A stretch of 64,000 bases of DNA from Neopestalotiopsis rosae (Eukaryota > Ascomycota > Sordariomycetes > Amphisphaeriales > Sporocadaceae): the NCBI GenBank assembly GCA_023078685.1, contig JALGAS010000013.1:129001-193000 (forward strand). The letters are read 5' to 3'. The notes under the pieces were generated by a model. It saw only the letters and a program-made list of their open reading frames with translations, searched no databases and was not told where the DNA came from. This document shows, piece by piece, positions 11,299 to 23,817 of the stretch. The position numbers and the translations under genes were made by a program. The stretch's first letter is position 1; the number at the start of each line of letters is the position of its first letter.

Positions 11299-11976
11299 AT
11301 TGACAAGGTATTTATTTCCTTTGACTCCTGCTCTTGTGGTATTCGTAGTCGTGAAGGGTGACAAAAGGGGCGTTGAGAATGATAGGAGTGAGAGCAAATA
11401 AAGTAGCAACCCATTGAATTTGTCGACATTTATGTTCTTTCTCCATGTAGCTCCCATGATATCCAATTGCGAGTGAATAAACAACGAAAACGTTTCGATG
11501 ATTCAATTGCAATTGTAGTCATCAAGATCCAGTTCATCACAAGTTAATCGCTCTCGTCTTCGTTCCGCTGATTCTCTCCATTAGCAGCGTCACACCAGGG
11601 GAATGAATCACGGCGATGTCGTGAATGCTCTCTCGTCCCCTAGAGCAGGTACAAACTCCCCTTACCAGCCAGTCCTAGTTAGCGACGGTTACGTGCCTCC
11701 AGCAGAGCGAGTGTTAAACGTTGCACAGCAGGTCTTTGGCAAATTCAAATGTGCCAAATGCGGGTTTTCAGTGATTCATTTGCGCCTCACCGGAAAGTCC
11801 AAGACTAGATTTCTGAATGGCCATGTCCATGCCAAATATTTCGATATGCTTATAATTTCTGGTTTTACAATTGAAATAAACATCTAATGCCTACGCTATC
11901 TGAAGGCTCGCCTATTCTTCAAGCTATGTTTAGAGCCCAACCTCATCTTGAGCCTTTCGTCCGTATCGACTCTGTC
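11299..11976. other. Intergenic, DOP1 3' flank and promoter of the 183-aa gene
   Basis: 678 bp. A plus-strand frame of 94 codons (11603-11887) contains CAKC but has no other support, and I do not call it a gene. Otherwise AT-rich non-coding sequence. Confidence 0.4.
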
Positions 11977-14900
11977 CTACAGAGCTTTGACGATACTTTT
12001 TTCGTCAAAAATATCCTTCAGAAGTCCGAGGAGCGCAACATCTTCATCAATGGTTCCCATTGCATAGGTACTTTCGAAAGCGAAAATACTTAGCTGAGCA
12101 AAGAAAGGACGAAGGATCTTGGATACGAGTTCGTCCTTTCGGTCGGTCGAAAGCTCGTCTGATATGCCACCAGGACCAAGCAGGGGTCGACGACATGAGC
12201 CCGAGGCTGCCATGATAGCCGCGCTCTCTGTCTGAAGGGTTGAGTTGTTCGCTAGCGAACTATTGCCGAGCTCCTCGGAAAGCTCGTCTACGAGTGCAAA
12301 AGGCTGATATGCTGAGCTTCTATATATGGCATCGATGGTGTCTGTGATGAAGAGCCATTCGTGCAGCTGGAAGTCGTCTGGAGCCGTGCAGATGAGAAGA
12401 TCGAGAAGCTTGCAAGCCTGCAGGATCGAAGCGTTATTATATGTGTCGCTGGGAATACTGTTATCAGTAGCCACAACGGATGAGAGAGCAGCGTGTATCT
12501 CGGCGTTGGTGATGGGCCATAGCGGAGAAAGATGTATAGCTGATGTTCGCAGGACTAGTGCTCGTACAACCATATATATTTCAGCCCGAGTGGTGGAGGA
12601 CGGCGAGGAGGTTGATGTCGCACCGAGTAGCTCGACAAGGCGTTCTGTTATGGCCTGCAAGTCGGTAACGAACGTGTCCACGGGAGACGCGAGGATCAAG
12701 GTTGCTGCGCGCCGCAGATTGAGTTGTGTCTTGCGATCCGCTTCTAGTCTTGCGGACGTAGCTCCCACACCGAAAACGATACCTGCTGTTGTCGGAGGGG
12801 TGATGCGACTCAATATTTCGGTCATGCGCTCCTTGTCTGCTACCGTCCATTGCTTAAGCAGGGGCAACCATTCGCTTTGAACCAAGCAGACGGGTGAAGC
12901 AAAGAATCTGGCATCATTGAATGCGTCACCGATGTCCTTCTTCCATGTTTTCTGATTGTTCGGTAATCGCGTGAGCTCTTGCATCAGGCTAAGAGTCCCC
13001 TTCGATATCGTTTCAGGGAACCCCTTGGACCGAATCGAGGGCCCAATGACGTTGGTGGATATGGCGGCTGCTGCCGTGAGAACTCGGTCCGACTCTACTA
13101 AAATCTTTGGAAGGTTTGGCACTATCGTCGAAAGGATTCCAACGACGTCGTCGGCTCTCTCTGCAGGTGAAGATGGCTTCCGATCATCAGACTTGGCCTT
13201 CTCGGGCTGTGACGAGGAAGACGTCTCTGTGAATGATATGGGACGCGTCGTGAAAAGAGCTGTGAGTAGTCGGAGGAACAGATCCTATAGAGTTGTCAGT
13301 AATAGTGGTCTAGAAAAATAAGACTGATGGGCACTTACGCCGAGCTCTCTTCGCATCTTACGCTGCTCTCCAAAGTTTGTGTTATCCACTTTCTCGCCGA
13401 GAATTGCGGCGAACTCAAGCAAGCTTGGAAGTGTCTGTCGATGCGGGAATGGGTTCCCCAGCAAGTCTTTCAAGAACGCCATGCAGTCCTGCCAGATTTC
13501 GTCCATAGCATCGTCCTCTAATGAGCGAGCGTAGTCCACTAAAAATATGACCAAATCAGTGTCTTGAAGCGATATGGTCAATGTGGACTTCCGCGAGGGA
13601 TCGAGCGCATTCGGATTCGTCCGACTATAAATCGCGTTAAAGATAGCCGGTATTGTATGTCTTGGCCGAGAGCCATCCAGGGCGGGCAACAGGTTGAAAA
13701 CATCCGAGTGCTTGGTCGCGTCAGGACTGCCGAGTGACGCTCGCCATATGTCGACAACGGTTTCCAGACATTCCAAAGCTTCGGCAGCAAATACATGCTC
13801 CAGTAGACGCCTGGCTCGGTTTCTCATCCGGAGCGATGTGTAGTTGAACGATAAAGAGGAATTGCTGTCCAATGTCGCGGCCTCACTGCCCTGTCCCCAT
13901 GACCATATTCTGAAGCAGATCCGCACAGCGTCTTGGAAGGCAAGTAATACAGTCAGTCTGTCATTCGCAGTTGCACTACGAGATTGAGGGGTCTCTGAAT
14001 TGAAAACACCGGATACCATGTTCCCAAAGAACCCTTGTGATTGCTGATCTGGACTTTTGATGACTTGGGCTCTAGCCTCTTCAGCCAATAGTTGATCGTG
14101 AGCTTTTGCGAGCACCTGCTCGAGTGCGTTGAGCAGTGAAATCAAGGTCGATTCTGGTGCATTGAGCCCAACTGTTGTCTTTGCATTGTGTTGAAAAGTC
14201 CTATGCAAGTCCTCAAAGGTATTTCGGACCTGCTCGCACAGAGTTTCCACTAGTGGTATCAAGACTTGGAAGATGGTATTGTAATACAGCGGTAGACATT
14301 CGGTCAGGAAACCGACCCAACTATCCAGAACCGGCCGACTGCTTGGCGAGGACAGACCAGCTTGTATGCATTTCAGTAGGGCCTGTGGTGGTGCTGAAAT
14401 GTCTGGTATATTCTCCATAGTGGTGGCCGAAAACCGGCGGTTGCCTGTAGGGTAATTCAAGGCTCGTTTCTCGCCTGTTGGTGAAGACGGGAGCTCATTG
14501 GGTGACACGTCCCTTAACTTGAGGGATGCAAAGACGACGTCCAAGAGCAAGACCTGAATATAAGGATCTGGTCCATCGAGAGACTGATGTAATCGGGCGA
14601 TCAGTACATCTTCCAAGTGTAGCTTTGACAGCGACTCTGCATAGGGATTTAGCAAAATCTGGTGTAGAAGTGTTAAAGCACATCTGTGGAGTTGAGCCAC
14701 ACGCAATTGCGTCCGTTTGTCCTCTGGAAATTTATTGCCGGCTATACATCTCATGCAGACTTGCAGGAAAAATTCTTGTAGCGAAATATCGCCCTCTGCA
14801 CCAGCTAATAGATGGTCAGAAACTGGTTATCTCTGGTGACATTGATGACTTACTGATTTCGAGGAGATGAGTTTCTGGCTCTTCAATTAATCTCGTAGCA

Positions 14901-17776
14901 AGGACGCCGAAAAATGCATCTGGTGCCCATCGGAACATGTTAGAGAGGGTACGCAGATAGTATAGTGCCATGTCTAGATCGTCATCCGAAGAGAAGGCAA
15001 TAGACTGCTTCGCCGAATCGGGGGTTGAGGTCTTGGGTAACGTTCGGAGAAAGGGTAGTTGAGATAACTTGGTTACAAAGACCAAAAACAATCTGCCATA
15101 AGTTAGTCGAGGAAGACTTGTGAGGTAATTTGATACCCACCTTTCGATTCCTATCATGCTGTTGAGCCAAGTCTTGACAGCCATAAAAAGTTGTGTTCTA
15201 TCATCCAGTAAGGAGTCAAGCATGAGAAACAGTGGTCGAGTAAGCATGACTTCATAATAATCTTGGCCGGCTAGACGGAATTGAGGCGCTCCCTCTCCCA
15301 TTGGCGTTTTAGGCATTCGCCGATCCACACTCCCGTCCTGAAGAGTATGCGACCATAGGATGCTAAAACTACGCCCAGTATCTGCTGGTCGAATAGGAAA
15401 GCTGCCGGTTGTATCGTTCTTCAACATGAGAGCAGCGATGGAACTCTCAATGTCTCGGTTCTGTGGACCCAGCGCAGACTGTAATTGCCAGAGACATCGA
15501 ACTGTCTCAACGTGGTACTTGGGTTCTGATAGAGACAAAAAGCCCCAAGCATGACGGACAAGTGGCTCGACTAGATCAGACAGATCAGACGGCGGGATCC
15601 TCGAACTCCCATAAAGTTGTGTAGACAACAGGAGCATTGCCTTGAAAGAGACAAACGGCAAGTCGATGCTAGAGAGACTCGCTTGCATATTTGACAAAAG
15701 CCTGTTCGTATCCAGTGAGTATGTGTTGGGAACCTTGGATAACACAAGGGCCAAAACGCGAGTCCTGACCGTCAAGGCTTGAGATGGGTCTTTCGCAATC
15801 AGGCAATCGCAGACTAGATTGCAAGCTTTCTTGAGAATAAGAGCCCCTACATTCCGAGCAGAAAAGGGAAGAGATGATGCCTCAAGATTTCCCTGATCAC
15901 TAACATAGAAATTCCTGATCCTTTTCAGTAAATCGTTATTCGACATGGATGCTATGGCAGAATTCGCCGAAGACTCGATCGCATCCCTGCCATCAGACTT
16001 GGCTGGGAACGCCCGATCAGGGACCAAATCGAGTAGACCAAGAGCGATGGAGAGTACTTGGTCGGGCACTGAAACATCTCCTGCGCTGGCGTTTGTGGGT
16101 AGTTGATGGCCACGCTCTTTGGTTTCCTCCAGCATTGCCAGGATGGACAGGGCAGCAAGGGGCGCATGTATTGTCACCATCTCTTCCTCGCGAATGTTGA
16201 AATGGTTCATGATGAATTGCACCAAATTTATCTTGTCGATGCGTTGAGCGTATTCAGCATCACTGGGACCGATAGCTTGAGCAACTAGACTGACAAGCTC
16301 GCCGTATATGAGTCCGCTCTCGACACCGTCAAAGAACACACTAGCGCTGCGGAGAACTTCGTTGAAGTCGTTCTTGTTTGCAGCACGACCTTTAAAGTCC
16401 CTGACACTTTCAATGATGGGAAGGAATATTTCAGGGACAACGAGTCCGCCAATCTCCCATCTGTCCATCAAAGAGAGACATATTCTGTACGGCCGTGCCC
16501 TCTCTGTGGGATTCGTGTCAGAGGCAGTCCGAATCATTGACAATAGCGCCTTTGTCAGTGCCTGCAATCCGTGGTCTTCGAGATAGCTCGTTTTTGAAGC
16601 AAAGTATCCTTGGTGATGATCTACAGGCGAGGTGGGCGACTCTACGCCAGTCTCGTGCTCATGGCCAGCAGGCTCCGGGCCCAGAAACCAAGCCCAAAGT
16701 CGTCGATTCAGACTCATATCCCTGCGGGTCACTACGCCAGCGGCAGCCTTCAGCAAAAGTTCTAGATCCTCATGCTTGACTCGCTTCTGCAACACTTTAG
16801 AATGTAAAGGTAGATGCGTGACAAGGAGGTCTAGAAAGCCACGTTGTATAAGTAGTTGTTCATCGCCAAGGCCAGCGGTGAAGCACCGAAGTAGCAGACC
16901 CGGTTCGGGAGATGTGACCAAGTTCGACAGGTCTTCGAACAGTTGATCTTCGGCAGCGTTCTCGGCTTTGCTCTTTCCAGCAGACTCCCCTTGCGTGATG
17001 TGTTGGCCCAACTTGGGTAGATTCCGAACAAGGTAGGCCAGTGCACCAGGACGACGACTTTGGCTGGTAATAGAGGCTAGAAAGAAACACTGCCAAAAGA
17101 ATTCATCACCAGTCGCATGTATCGGCGTCAGCTCCTTGCTGTCGGGTGGGCGAATCGCGGTCTTGAACTTCTCCACCAACTTCATTGTTCTCGTAAAGTC
17201 CTCGCTCGTCTCTTCTTCCAGGCCTGGCAGCAGCGCAAGTATGATGGATTTCATGGCTGGGCGCAGGGATTTCGGATCAAGCTCTACGAAGTACATTTCC
17301 AGAAGTTCCAGGAAGGGTGCTCGTACTGTCAGGGAAGCAAATGATAGAGTTGACGCGAGGCCCGGTAAGTATAGGGGCAGGTCTCGAGATAAACCGTCGA
17401 CACCAATGACGGAGAAAACATAGCTATAGACCTCCAACGCCTTCTGGTGCACTCCCGAGGGAAGAGATGGGTTGAGACATTGCGAGAGCCTCTTCGCGAC
17501 GAGTACTTTGGAGGGTATTGTGGTGATATTGGCTTGTCGTGCCTGTAGGGCCTTGAGCAGCCGGCTCAAGAATGAGATGTAGTCAGCCCACTCTTCCAAG
17601 GCCGTCTCGAATAGAGATAGGGCACGTTCGACTCCAGATGCATATTTTCTGTACGCCTTGTCTTTTATGGGAGCGTCCTCGGCGCTCAACTGGTTCCTCC
17701 ATTGTCGCAGGACGGGGGTGTTGCGTCCAGAGCTCTCGGGGGACATGGACCCGACAGGACCAGCTTCGAGGCTCAT
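11977..17776 (-). CDS. DOP1: DOP1/Dopey family protein (DopA)
   Basis: Very large peripheral membrane protein of the Golgi/endosome that works with Mon2 and flippase Neo1 in endosome-to-Golgi transport; in Aspergillus (DopA) and other fungi it affects polarity and development. Exons 15141-17776, 14854-15092, 13339-14804 and 11977-13284 total 1883 codons (1882 aa), the size expected for fungal Dopey. The N-terminal Dopey domain is clear (DKAYRKYASGVERALSLFETALEEWADYISFLSRLLKALQ, then KVLVAKRLSQCLNPSLPSGVHQKALEVYSYVFSVIG, about residues 38-330). The remainder is helical repeat-like, with the conserved LNSMIGIERLFLVFVTKL block spanning intron 1. That intron is only 48 nt, a multiple of three, without stops, and has a CTAAC branch site 11 nt before the acceptor. 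Divergent from MON1. Confidence 0.93.
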
Positions 17777-19036
17777 GGCTCTTTCTAGGGCGGTGCGGAT
17801 CGCGCAAACATGAGGTCTTTCCCAGTCGTATCATGGAAGCTGAGCTGGTCTGAAGTGAGCGGTGAGCAGCTGGCTCAGACGTGGCCGTTCTGCGAAGTCG
17901 GTTCGAGCAGTTGTAGACACATGGAAATGATGCTATATTTATCAAGCAACTAAATGTTCGTTGTCATTGCGGATTACGTTGCCTGTTACCGCTAAACGGC
18001 AGCTACAGTAGCTCAAGGTACCCTAGCAGCGACATTTGTTTCGTAGCTTGGGATTGGACCCCTGAAGGGAACAACCCCACGCTTAGATCCCGCCCGCATG
18101 GCAAGGCTACTGGCATTAGGTACACCCGTGGACATCGTTAGGTGCCATTTGGGCAGTGGACGTTGACTGAAATCACCCGCCGAAATGCCCTCAACACTCA
18201 AGTCAGGTACTTACCTACCCTGCCATGTAAGGCACCTGCCAATGTCGGGTTTTGAGATGAACAATTGGGTACCTTACGCTACATAAATTGATCACCCACC
18301 TACTGGGTAGCTTAGGTATTAATATCATCTGATCTGGCAGCCAAAATTGAAGATCGTACTCTGATGAAATAATTGATATAGTTGTGCATATCTTCTCTCT
18401 TGTAATGTTATTATTGCACAAGAATACATTCTTTGACATCCACGTTTGCAGGATAAGCCTTCAGTCGTGCAAGAACAGGTGTCGACGATCCATGTGTGCC
18501 GTTATTTGGTAGCCTGATGTGTTTTACTCGTGTAATTCATGTACAACTGATTGTGCCTCTGTAGCTGATACATTATTACCTAGTCGTACTTTTGACGTTC
18601 GTTTGTATACTTGCTATCTTACATACCTAGGTTAGGTACTAAGTAGGTACAAATCCCTAGCAAAAGCCATCAAGCAATTGATGGGATTTCTGATTTGGCG
18701 CAGTTTGGCGGGGAGAAATGCGCTTTTTCCAATTCCAGCATGCCCGGCTCCAATGACGTGAGCAATCATCTGGCTGAACCTAAACTAGCTCTCCAAAAGC
18801 CTACCTACCTATTCTTCTCCGCCTACCAGGAAATAGTTACTCGAAAGAACAAAGCCCGCGATAGTACCTAGTATACGTTATTTTTTTCAACATGCCGATG
18901 TCGTGCAAATGATAGAGACGACGTAGACAGCGCCCGGATTCGTACCCGTATTGAGCGAAGCCCGTCGTACGCGCGCTCTTGTCATCCATATCTGTGACGC
19001 CGGCACAAGGATGCAAAGCTCTCGAGTCAAGCGACA
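17777..19036. promoter_or_regulatory. Divergent intergenic region DOP1 / MON1, rich in TAGGTA/TACCTA
   Basis: 1.26 kb between divergent starts, without a coding frame of note. From about 18200 to 18870 the hexamer TAGGTA or its complement TACCTA recurs many times, including a compact run acctaggttaggtactaag at about 18627-18646 and cctacctaccta near 18801. The meaning is unknown; it could be promoter architecture or remains of a dispersed repeat. Confidence 0.5.
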
Positions 19037-20905
19037 ATGGGACCGAGCAGGGAAGATGCTAGAGTAGCATCAGGACCCGACCCAACCCACGACGATGTCG
19101 AAGATCTACCTCCACCACTGCCGCCGCGCCCTTCGTCTCATGCTCCCGGGAAGCCTGGGGCCGCCGCTTCTGATTCGGTAGAAAGGCCGAGCCTACAATC
19201 CAAACCGACTACAGCCGTATCCACCACCAACATACAGACTTTATCCTTCCCCGACGGCACGAGGGGCACCTTCACAAGCAACGAGGGGCAGACCACGCCT
19301 GGTCAAGAGAATGTCAACATACCGGGGGACCTTGGGTCTATGCGCGGCTTGAATACGGGAACAACCAGCGACCTGGACGAGGGCATGAGTGTCATGAGCA
19401 TTGCACCCACTGTGAGAGGCGCTGGAGATTTGGAAAGCCTCCTAGTCGGAGATACGAGCAAGAGAAGCCCAGCTTGGCAGATGTTACAGTCACAGTCGGC
19501 CAGTGTGCCGCCATTCGAGGCCATGCGCCTGCCATATGGCTCGCCGCTCCTAGAGTTCGAAAAGGAGTTCAACAGCATACCAGACGAGTCGCAAAAGGAG
19601 TGGACAGATTCAGACCGTCTCGCCATCTGGAAGTCAAAGCTGAAGCACTATATGATCTTGTCGTCGGCCGGAAAACCAATATGGAGCCGCCATGGAGATC
19701 TGGCCCTGATCAACTCCTCCATGGGTGTGGTGCAGACCATTATTTCCTTCTATGAGGGCGCCAAGAACCCCCTCATGGGGTTTACTGCCGGGAACACGCG
19801 TTTCGTCATCGTCACCGAAGGGCCTCTATACTTGGTTGCCATCAGCAAATTGGGAGAGAGCGATGCGCAACTGCGATCGCAACTGAATGCCTTGTATATG
19901 CAGATTCTCTCAACTCTGACTTTGCCGACGCTTCTCCATATATTCAAGAACAGACCGTCGACAGATCTTCGAAAACCTCTTGAGGGCACAGAGACCATGA
20001 TTTCATCGCTGGCCGACAGTTTCACCAAGGGCTCTCCATCCATGCTATTAGGAGCACTTGAGTGCCTCAAGATACGCAAATCTCAACGACAATCCATTAC
20101 CAACATATTCCTCAAGTCGAGAGCCCCAAATCTATTGTATGGGCTCATTGTGGCGGGTGGCAAGCTCGTCAGCGTTATAAGGCCTCGCAAACATTCACTT
20201 CATCCAAGCGATTTGCAACTCATATTCAACATGCTATTCGCTTCCGGTGGTGTCAAAGGTGGAGGCGGCGAGAATTGGATTCCTTTATGCCTACCAGCTT
20301 TTAACAACCGCGGCTATCTCTACATGTATGTCAGCTTCTTGGATGGTCCGCAAGCAGAGTCCAAGGACAATGGCTCGGAGGCCAGCTATTCCACTGAGGA
20401 AGAAATTGCAATCATACTCATTAGTCCTGACAAGGAGAGCTTTTTCTCGCTGCAGAAGATGAGAGACGATGTGGTTGGCGATTTGCAGAAGAAGGGAAGT
20501 CTAGATATTGTCAAGGCGGCAGCCAAGGTTGGACGGCCAAAGATCATGGAAATCGCTCCAGGGACACAGATTAGTCACTTCCTCTTCAAATCCAAGGCGA
20601 ACGTGCAATTTTGCATGCCTTCGCTAGACCCAACCCTCGATACTGGCATCTCTCATCGAAGATTGATGTCCCTGTACCACAACCTGCACGCCACGGTGCA
20701 CGCGAAGCACTCCCATCTCAAGGTCATGCATTGCATTGATCACGCCTCGACTTCACTCGCGTGGATCACGCCCATTTTTGAATTCTACTGTGTGGCAGGA
20801 CCAAACGCATCGAGACAAGTCTTGACTCATGGCGCAAACAAGATTATACAATGGGCGAAAAGAGAAGAAGAACGTCTTTTCATAATTGGTGGTGGTGTTT
20901 TTTGA
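19037..20905 (+). CDS. MON1: Vacuolar fusion protein MON1
   Basis: Subunit of the Mon1-Ccz1 guanine-nucleotide exchange factor that activates Ypt7/Rab7 on late endosomes and vacuoles, needed for vacuole fusion and autophagy. A single exon of 622 aa. The first ~190 residues are Pro/Ser-rich and probably disordered ([14 protein letters not shown]). The three-longin MON1 domain follows: [88 protein letters not shown], and the C-terminal [20 protein letters not shown] and [28 protein letters not shown]. These are diagnostic. The start codon at 19037 is the first ATG of the open frame. No introns are needed. Confidence 0.96.
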   Translation: MGPSREDARVASGPDPTHDDVEDLPPPLPPRPSSHAPGKPGAAASDSVERPSLQSKPTTAVSTTNIQTLSFPDGTRGTFTSNEGQTTPGQENVNIPGDLGSMRGLNTGTTSDLDEGMSVMSIAPTVRGAGDLESLLVGDTSKRSPAWQMLQSQSASVPPFEAMRLPYGSPLLEFEKEFNSIPDESQKEWTDSDRLAIWKSKLKHYMILSSAGKPIWSRHGDLALINSSMGVVQTIISFYEGAKNPLMGFTAGNTRFVIVTEGPLYLVAISKLGESDAQLRSQLNALYMQILSTLTLPTLLHIFKNRPSTDLRKPLEGTETMISSLADSFTKGSPSMLLGALECLKIRKSQRQSITNIFLKSRAPNLLYGLIVAGGKLVSVIRPRKHSLHPSDLQLIFNMLFASGGVKGGGGENWIPLCLPAFNNRGYLYMYVSFLDGPQAESKDNGSEASYSTEEEIAIILISPDKESFFSLQKMRDDVVGDLQKKGSLDIVKAAAKVGRPKIMEIAPGTQISHFLFKSKANVQFCMPSLDPTLDTGISHRRLMSLYHNLHATVHAKHSHLKVMHCIDHASTSLAWITPIFEFYCVAGPNASRQVLTHGANKIIQWAKREEERLFIIGGGVF

Positions 20906-21591
20906 TGGCTACTGTATATATACAGGCATACAATGATGATCCATAACTCTTTATCCTGGGTATCTGTGGCATAACAGCGTTGACTCGTTGACAGGATGTT
21001 TCTGTCGCCAAATCCAAATAAAAACAATTACAAAATCAGATGAAAAAAAAACCCCGGGAGAAAGTATGAACGGCTCCTAAATGCAGACCCCAGAATGCAG
21101 AAAATGCAGGCATATAAAACTTGACTCGCATGCTTGATCCAACCACTGCTTGTATCCGTCCGACAGTACAGAAATGAGGCCTCTTCATCAACCACGATTG
21201 CTCCATTCGCCGTCCATTCCGATATGTGTCTCCGAAATATATCCAAGAACGCTGGATGGCGTAGACCTGCCGGTATCGTTGAGATAGAACGAGGTTACGT
21301 TGAGTGAAGTGATTGATTAGTTGATTGAGTCCCTGTACGTAGCTATGGAGGATGTAGAAACTATATGTAGGTAGCGATAGTGGATCATGAAGATACAAAA
21401 TGTAAACCTACATACCGTTTCTACTACCTTCATAGCTCCCGAGCTATGAGCAGCATGCTCATTACCCTCCGCATCCGCTAATGACAGATGTTTGATCAAC
21501 TTCCTGTTCCTGATCATGTGTCAGTTACGACCTCTTCGGCTTCTGTGTATGAGTGTATTTATCAGAAGCTCGGTGACTCACGGTTCTTTGA
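20906..21591. other. Convergent intergenic region downstream of MON1
   Basis: 686 bp. Contains a short A-tract (21046) and a perfect 8-bp inverted repeat catagctc/gagctatg (21431-21448). A minus-strand block at about 21415-21510 reads NRKLIKHLSLADAEGNEHAA between plausible splice sites; it may belong to an alternative form of the next gene (see findings). No separate gene called. Confidence 0.4.
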
Positions 21592-22343
21592 TCAGGTCTT
21601 TCGCAAGACCTTCTTGCCGAATCGCTTGAACGACCCTAGGAAAGAGCGTGTGGCTTCTTGGGTCTGATTTGTACCCTCGCCGCGACCGAGAACTCTCCGA
21701 AAGTATGCTTTCAAGTTGTCGAAAAATCGCAGTTTTGCCGTGCTGTTCTCTCTCGGTCGCGTCTTTCCTGGCGAGAAGTTGGTTTCAGCTGTGCGCTCCA
21801 TTTCTGGAAGCGGCGACATCTGGGCCAAGTCGACTTCTGTGGCACAGTCGCTTGGCGAGTTCGCTGTTGGTGTCTCGATCACTCCGCTGTGGTGCACTAC
21901 GAAATCTTCAGGTCAGCGTTGTTTTCCCTTGTACTTACCACGTAATTTGGAGTTAGGCTTGCAATTGGCTTTGAAGAATGAATGGGAGAGACTTCGGAAA
22001 GTTTCTTACTGAAATCCGTCATGGAAGTCTTTGGCACCGGAGTCGGGTGCCGAGGTACGTCTCCGAACGTGACGGCTTCCCTCTCGCGCCGCACCATTGT
22101 ATAGTTGCCGCCTCTTGGACTCCTTTCATGTCGCCACAAATATTGATACCACCATGCTCCCTCGAACATCTTCGCCTCGTATTCTTCGTGTTGCACCTCG
22201 GTAGCATCACTGAGACGACGATAGTTGCTATCTATTGGAACGGGCAGTAACGGGGGTCCAAGGTCAAGGGGCTCTATATCTGACCCAGGGTGGGCGTCAA
22301 CTTCTTGTTGACGCCTTGAGCCAGATGATGACGGCCGGGACAT
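21592..22343 (-). CDS. Hypothetical protein, 212 aa
   Basis: Not recognised. Exon 1 (22010-22343) ends TSMTDF followed by gtaagaaac; exon 2 (21592-21896) starts after gatttcgtag, and the junction recreates a Met codon (intron 113 nt). The protein starts MSRPSSSGSRRQQEVDAHPG; an in-frame ATG 33 nt upstream (22376) could also be used. A compact Trp/Tyr-rich core (AKMFEGAWWYQYLWRHERSP) is the most protein-like part; the middle is Ser/Thr/Pro-rich and the C-terminus strongly basic (FFDNLKAYFRRVLGRG, SFKRFGKKVLRKT), which could bind membrane or nucleic acid. No signal peptide or transmembrane helix. The same DNA has a second long open frame, so the model of exon 2 is less certain than exon 1. Confidence 0.55.
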
Positions 22344-22376
22344 GGTGGCTACATTCTTTGAAGGATGGATGGCCAA

Positions 22377-23817
22377 AAGTCTGGAGCAGTACGCAGACTT
22401 AAATATTCACCGACGTGAAAAGGACATCCAGGTCTCGAGAAGAGTTTGGATTTCTGTTCTCGGCCCGACGCATGCTGGGCTTATTCTTGGTTGGCTCGAA
22501 ACACCTAAAGCGGACGGTGAGTCAAACGAAACGAGGCAGGCATTATGTCTACGTATCTTCTCTCTGCTTTGCCCCCACCTCCCTTCCTCCATTTCTGTTC
22601 TTTTTTTTTTCTTGCTCTATTTGGATGATATTCCTGACATCAGGATAGAGGATATGATACTGAATACGCTACAGAGGCAGTTTACGGTATGCCATGGTGT
22701 GATATCAAGGTATCTGAAATTTCATGGCGCTGCCTGTTCACACCGAAAGGGTATTGCTAGCTGTTATGCTGAAAACTCTATTGAATAGTAAGGCCGTTTC
22801 GCTAAGAGACCTGTCATACTACGAGGTAGCCGCACTTCATGGAGAAAGAGCTTAGGTCAATGCGCGGCAACAACAACAAGGTCATCTAGGTGCCGGTAAT
22901 GGCGTTGGGACCGGTGCTGGGGAAAGTCTATCGACGTCAAGCTAGGAAAAGACTACGTATACTGCCTGCTTCGCGTCCCCCAGATGGATATTTGGTCTTT
23001 CGTCTTCGAAAACTTCTTCTTTCCTCCCCGGTGCCATGAGAAGGATGCGAAACGAGACCGCGCAAGGCAAAGCTGCTCACGACGCGCGAGCCGTGACGAG
23101 AGTGAAGCAAGCTCACGAGTCAAGGCGGAGAGCTGAACGGTAGCCTAAAGAAGAGGTGGACCAAATTTGTCGACATAAATCCTCTCTATGACTTCTCTTG
23201 ATGGCATTTCTGCTAACAGACTGTCATAGCAACATGTTATTGGCGGGTGGGATCACCCTCGTGACTAGCATAATCTCGAGACAGGAACAGTACTCCAAAG
23301 TTGAAGCATTGCAGCATCGTGGCAACTTTTTCTGCGACCTTACACAACGTTCGGAGATGCCTGAACTCTAAAAGGCCAGTGCCAGCTTGGCCAAAGCGGC
23401 CTCGATTGACGTTCTCAGTCGGCAGCTTCGATGGAAAATGATCGTCGAATTAGGACCACAAGTCATATATTAGCAATAAGTAGTACATATAAGCGACTAC
23501 AGTTTCCGTCACACCTCTTTACCCCGACTACAAACGACGACAACCGTCCCTCAGAGTATAGCAATATCGTCTCCTGGCTTATACCAAGTAGACGTCAATA
23601 TCGATCAATGAGGGACCCTCCGATACTAGCTGACAAGAACCGTAACAACGAGCTAGCGAAGCTGCTCAATGCCCAAAAATTCCTCCTTTCAAAATTTTTC
23701 TGCAAGCTGACACATGAATCTGCTTCATTCTTCTCGATGCAAGTTCAGAGAGCACAGGGAAAAGTCGCCACAAGTTTTCCATCCCCGAACAGCAAGAAGT
23801 AGCAATTCTCATTCACC
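22377..23817. other. Gene-free gap
   Basis: 1.44 kb. Holds a T-rich tract (about 22600-22616) and only short unsupported reading frames. No repeat family, tRNA or conserved protein fragment seen. Confidence 0.45.

Noticed and set aside
18920..18960. Minus-strand GGGTACGAATCCGGG, possible tRNA T-arm.
   Set aside because: No cloverleaf could be drawn upstream, and the B box deviates from consensus.
22342..22788. 148-codon plus-strand frame antisense to the start of the 212-aa gene.
   Set aside because: Overlaps the better-supported minus-strand gene, and the T-rich part encodes an artificial run of hydrophobic residues.
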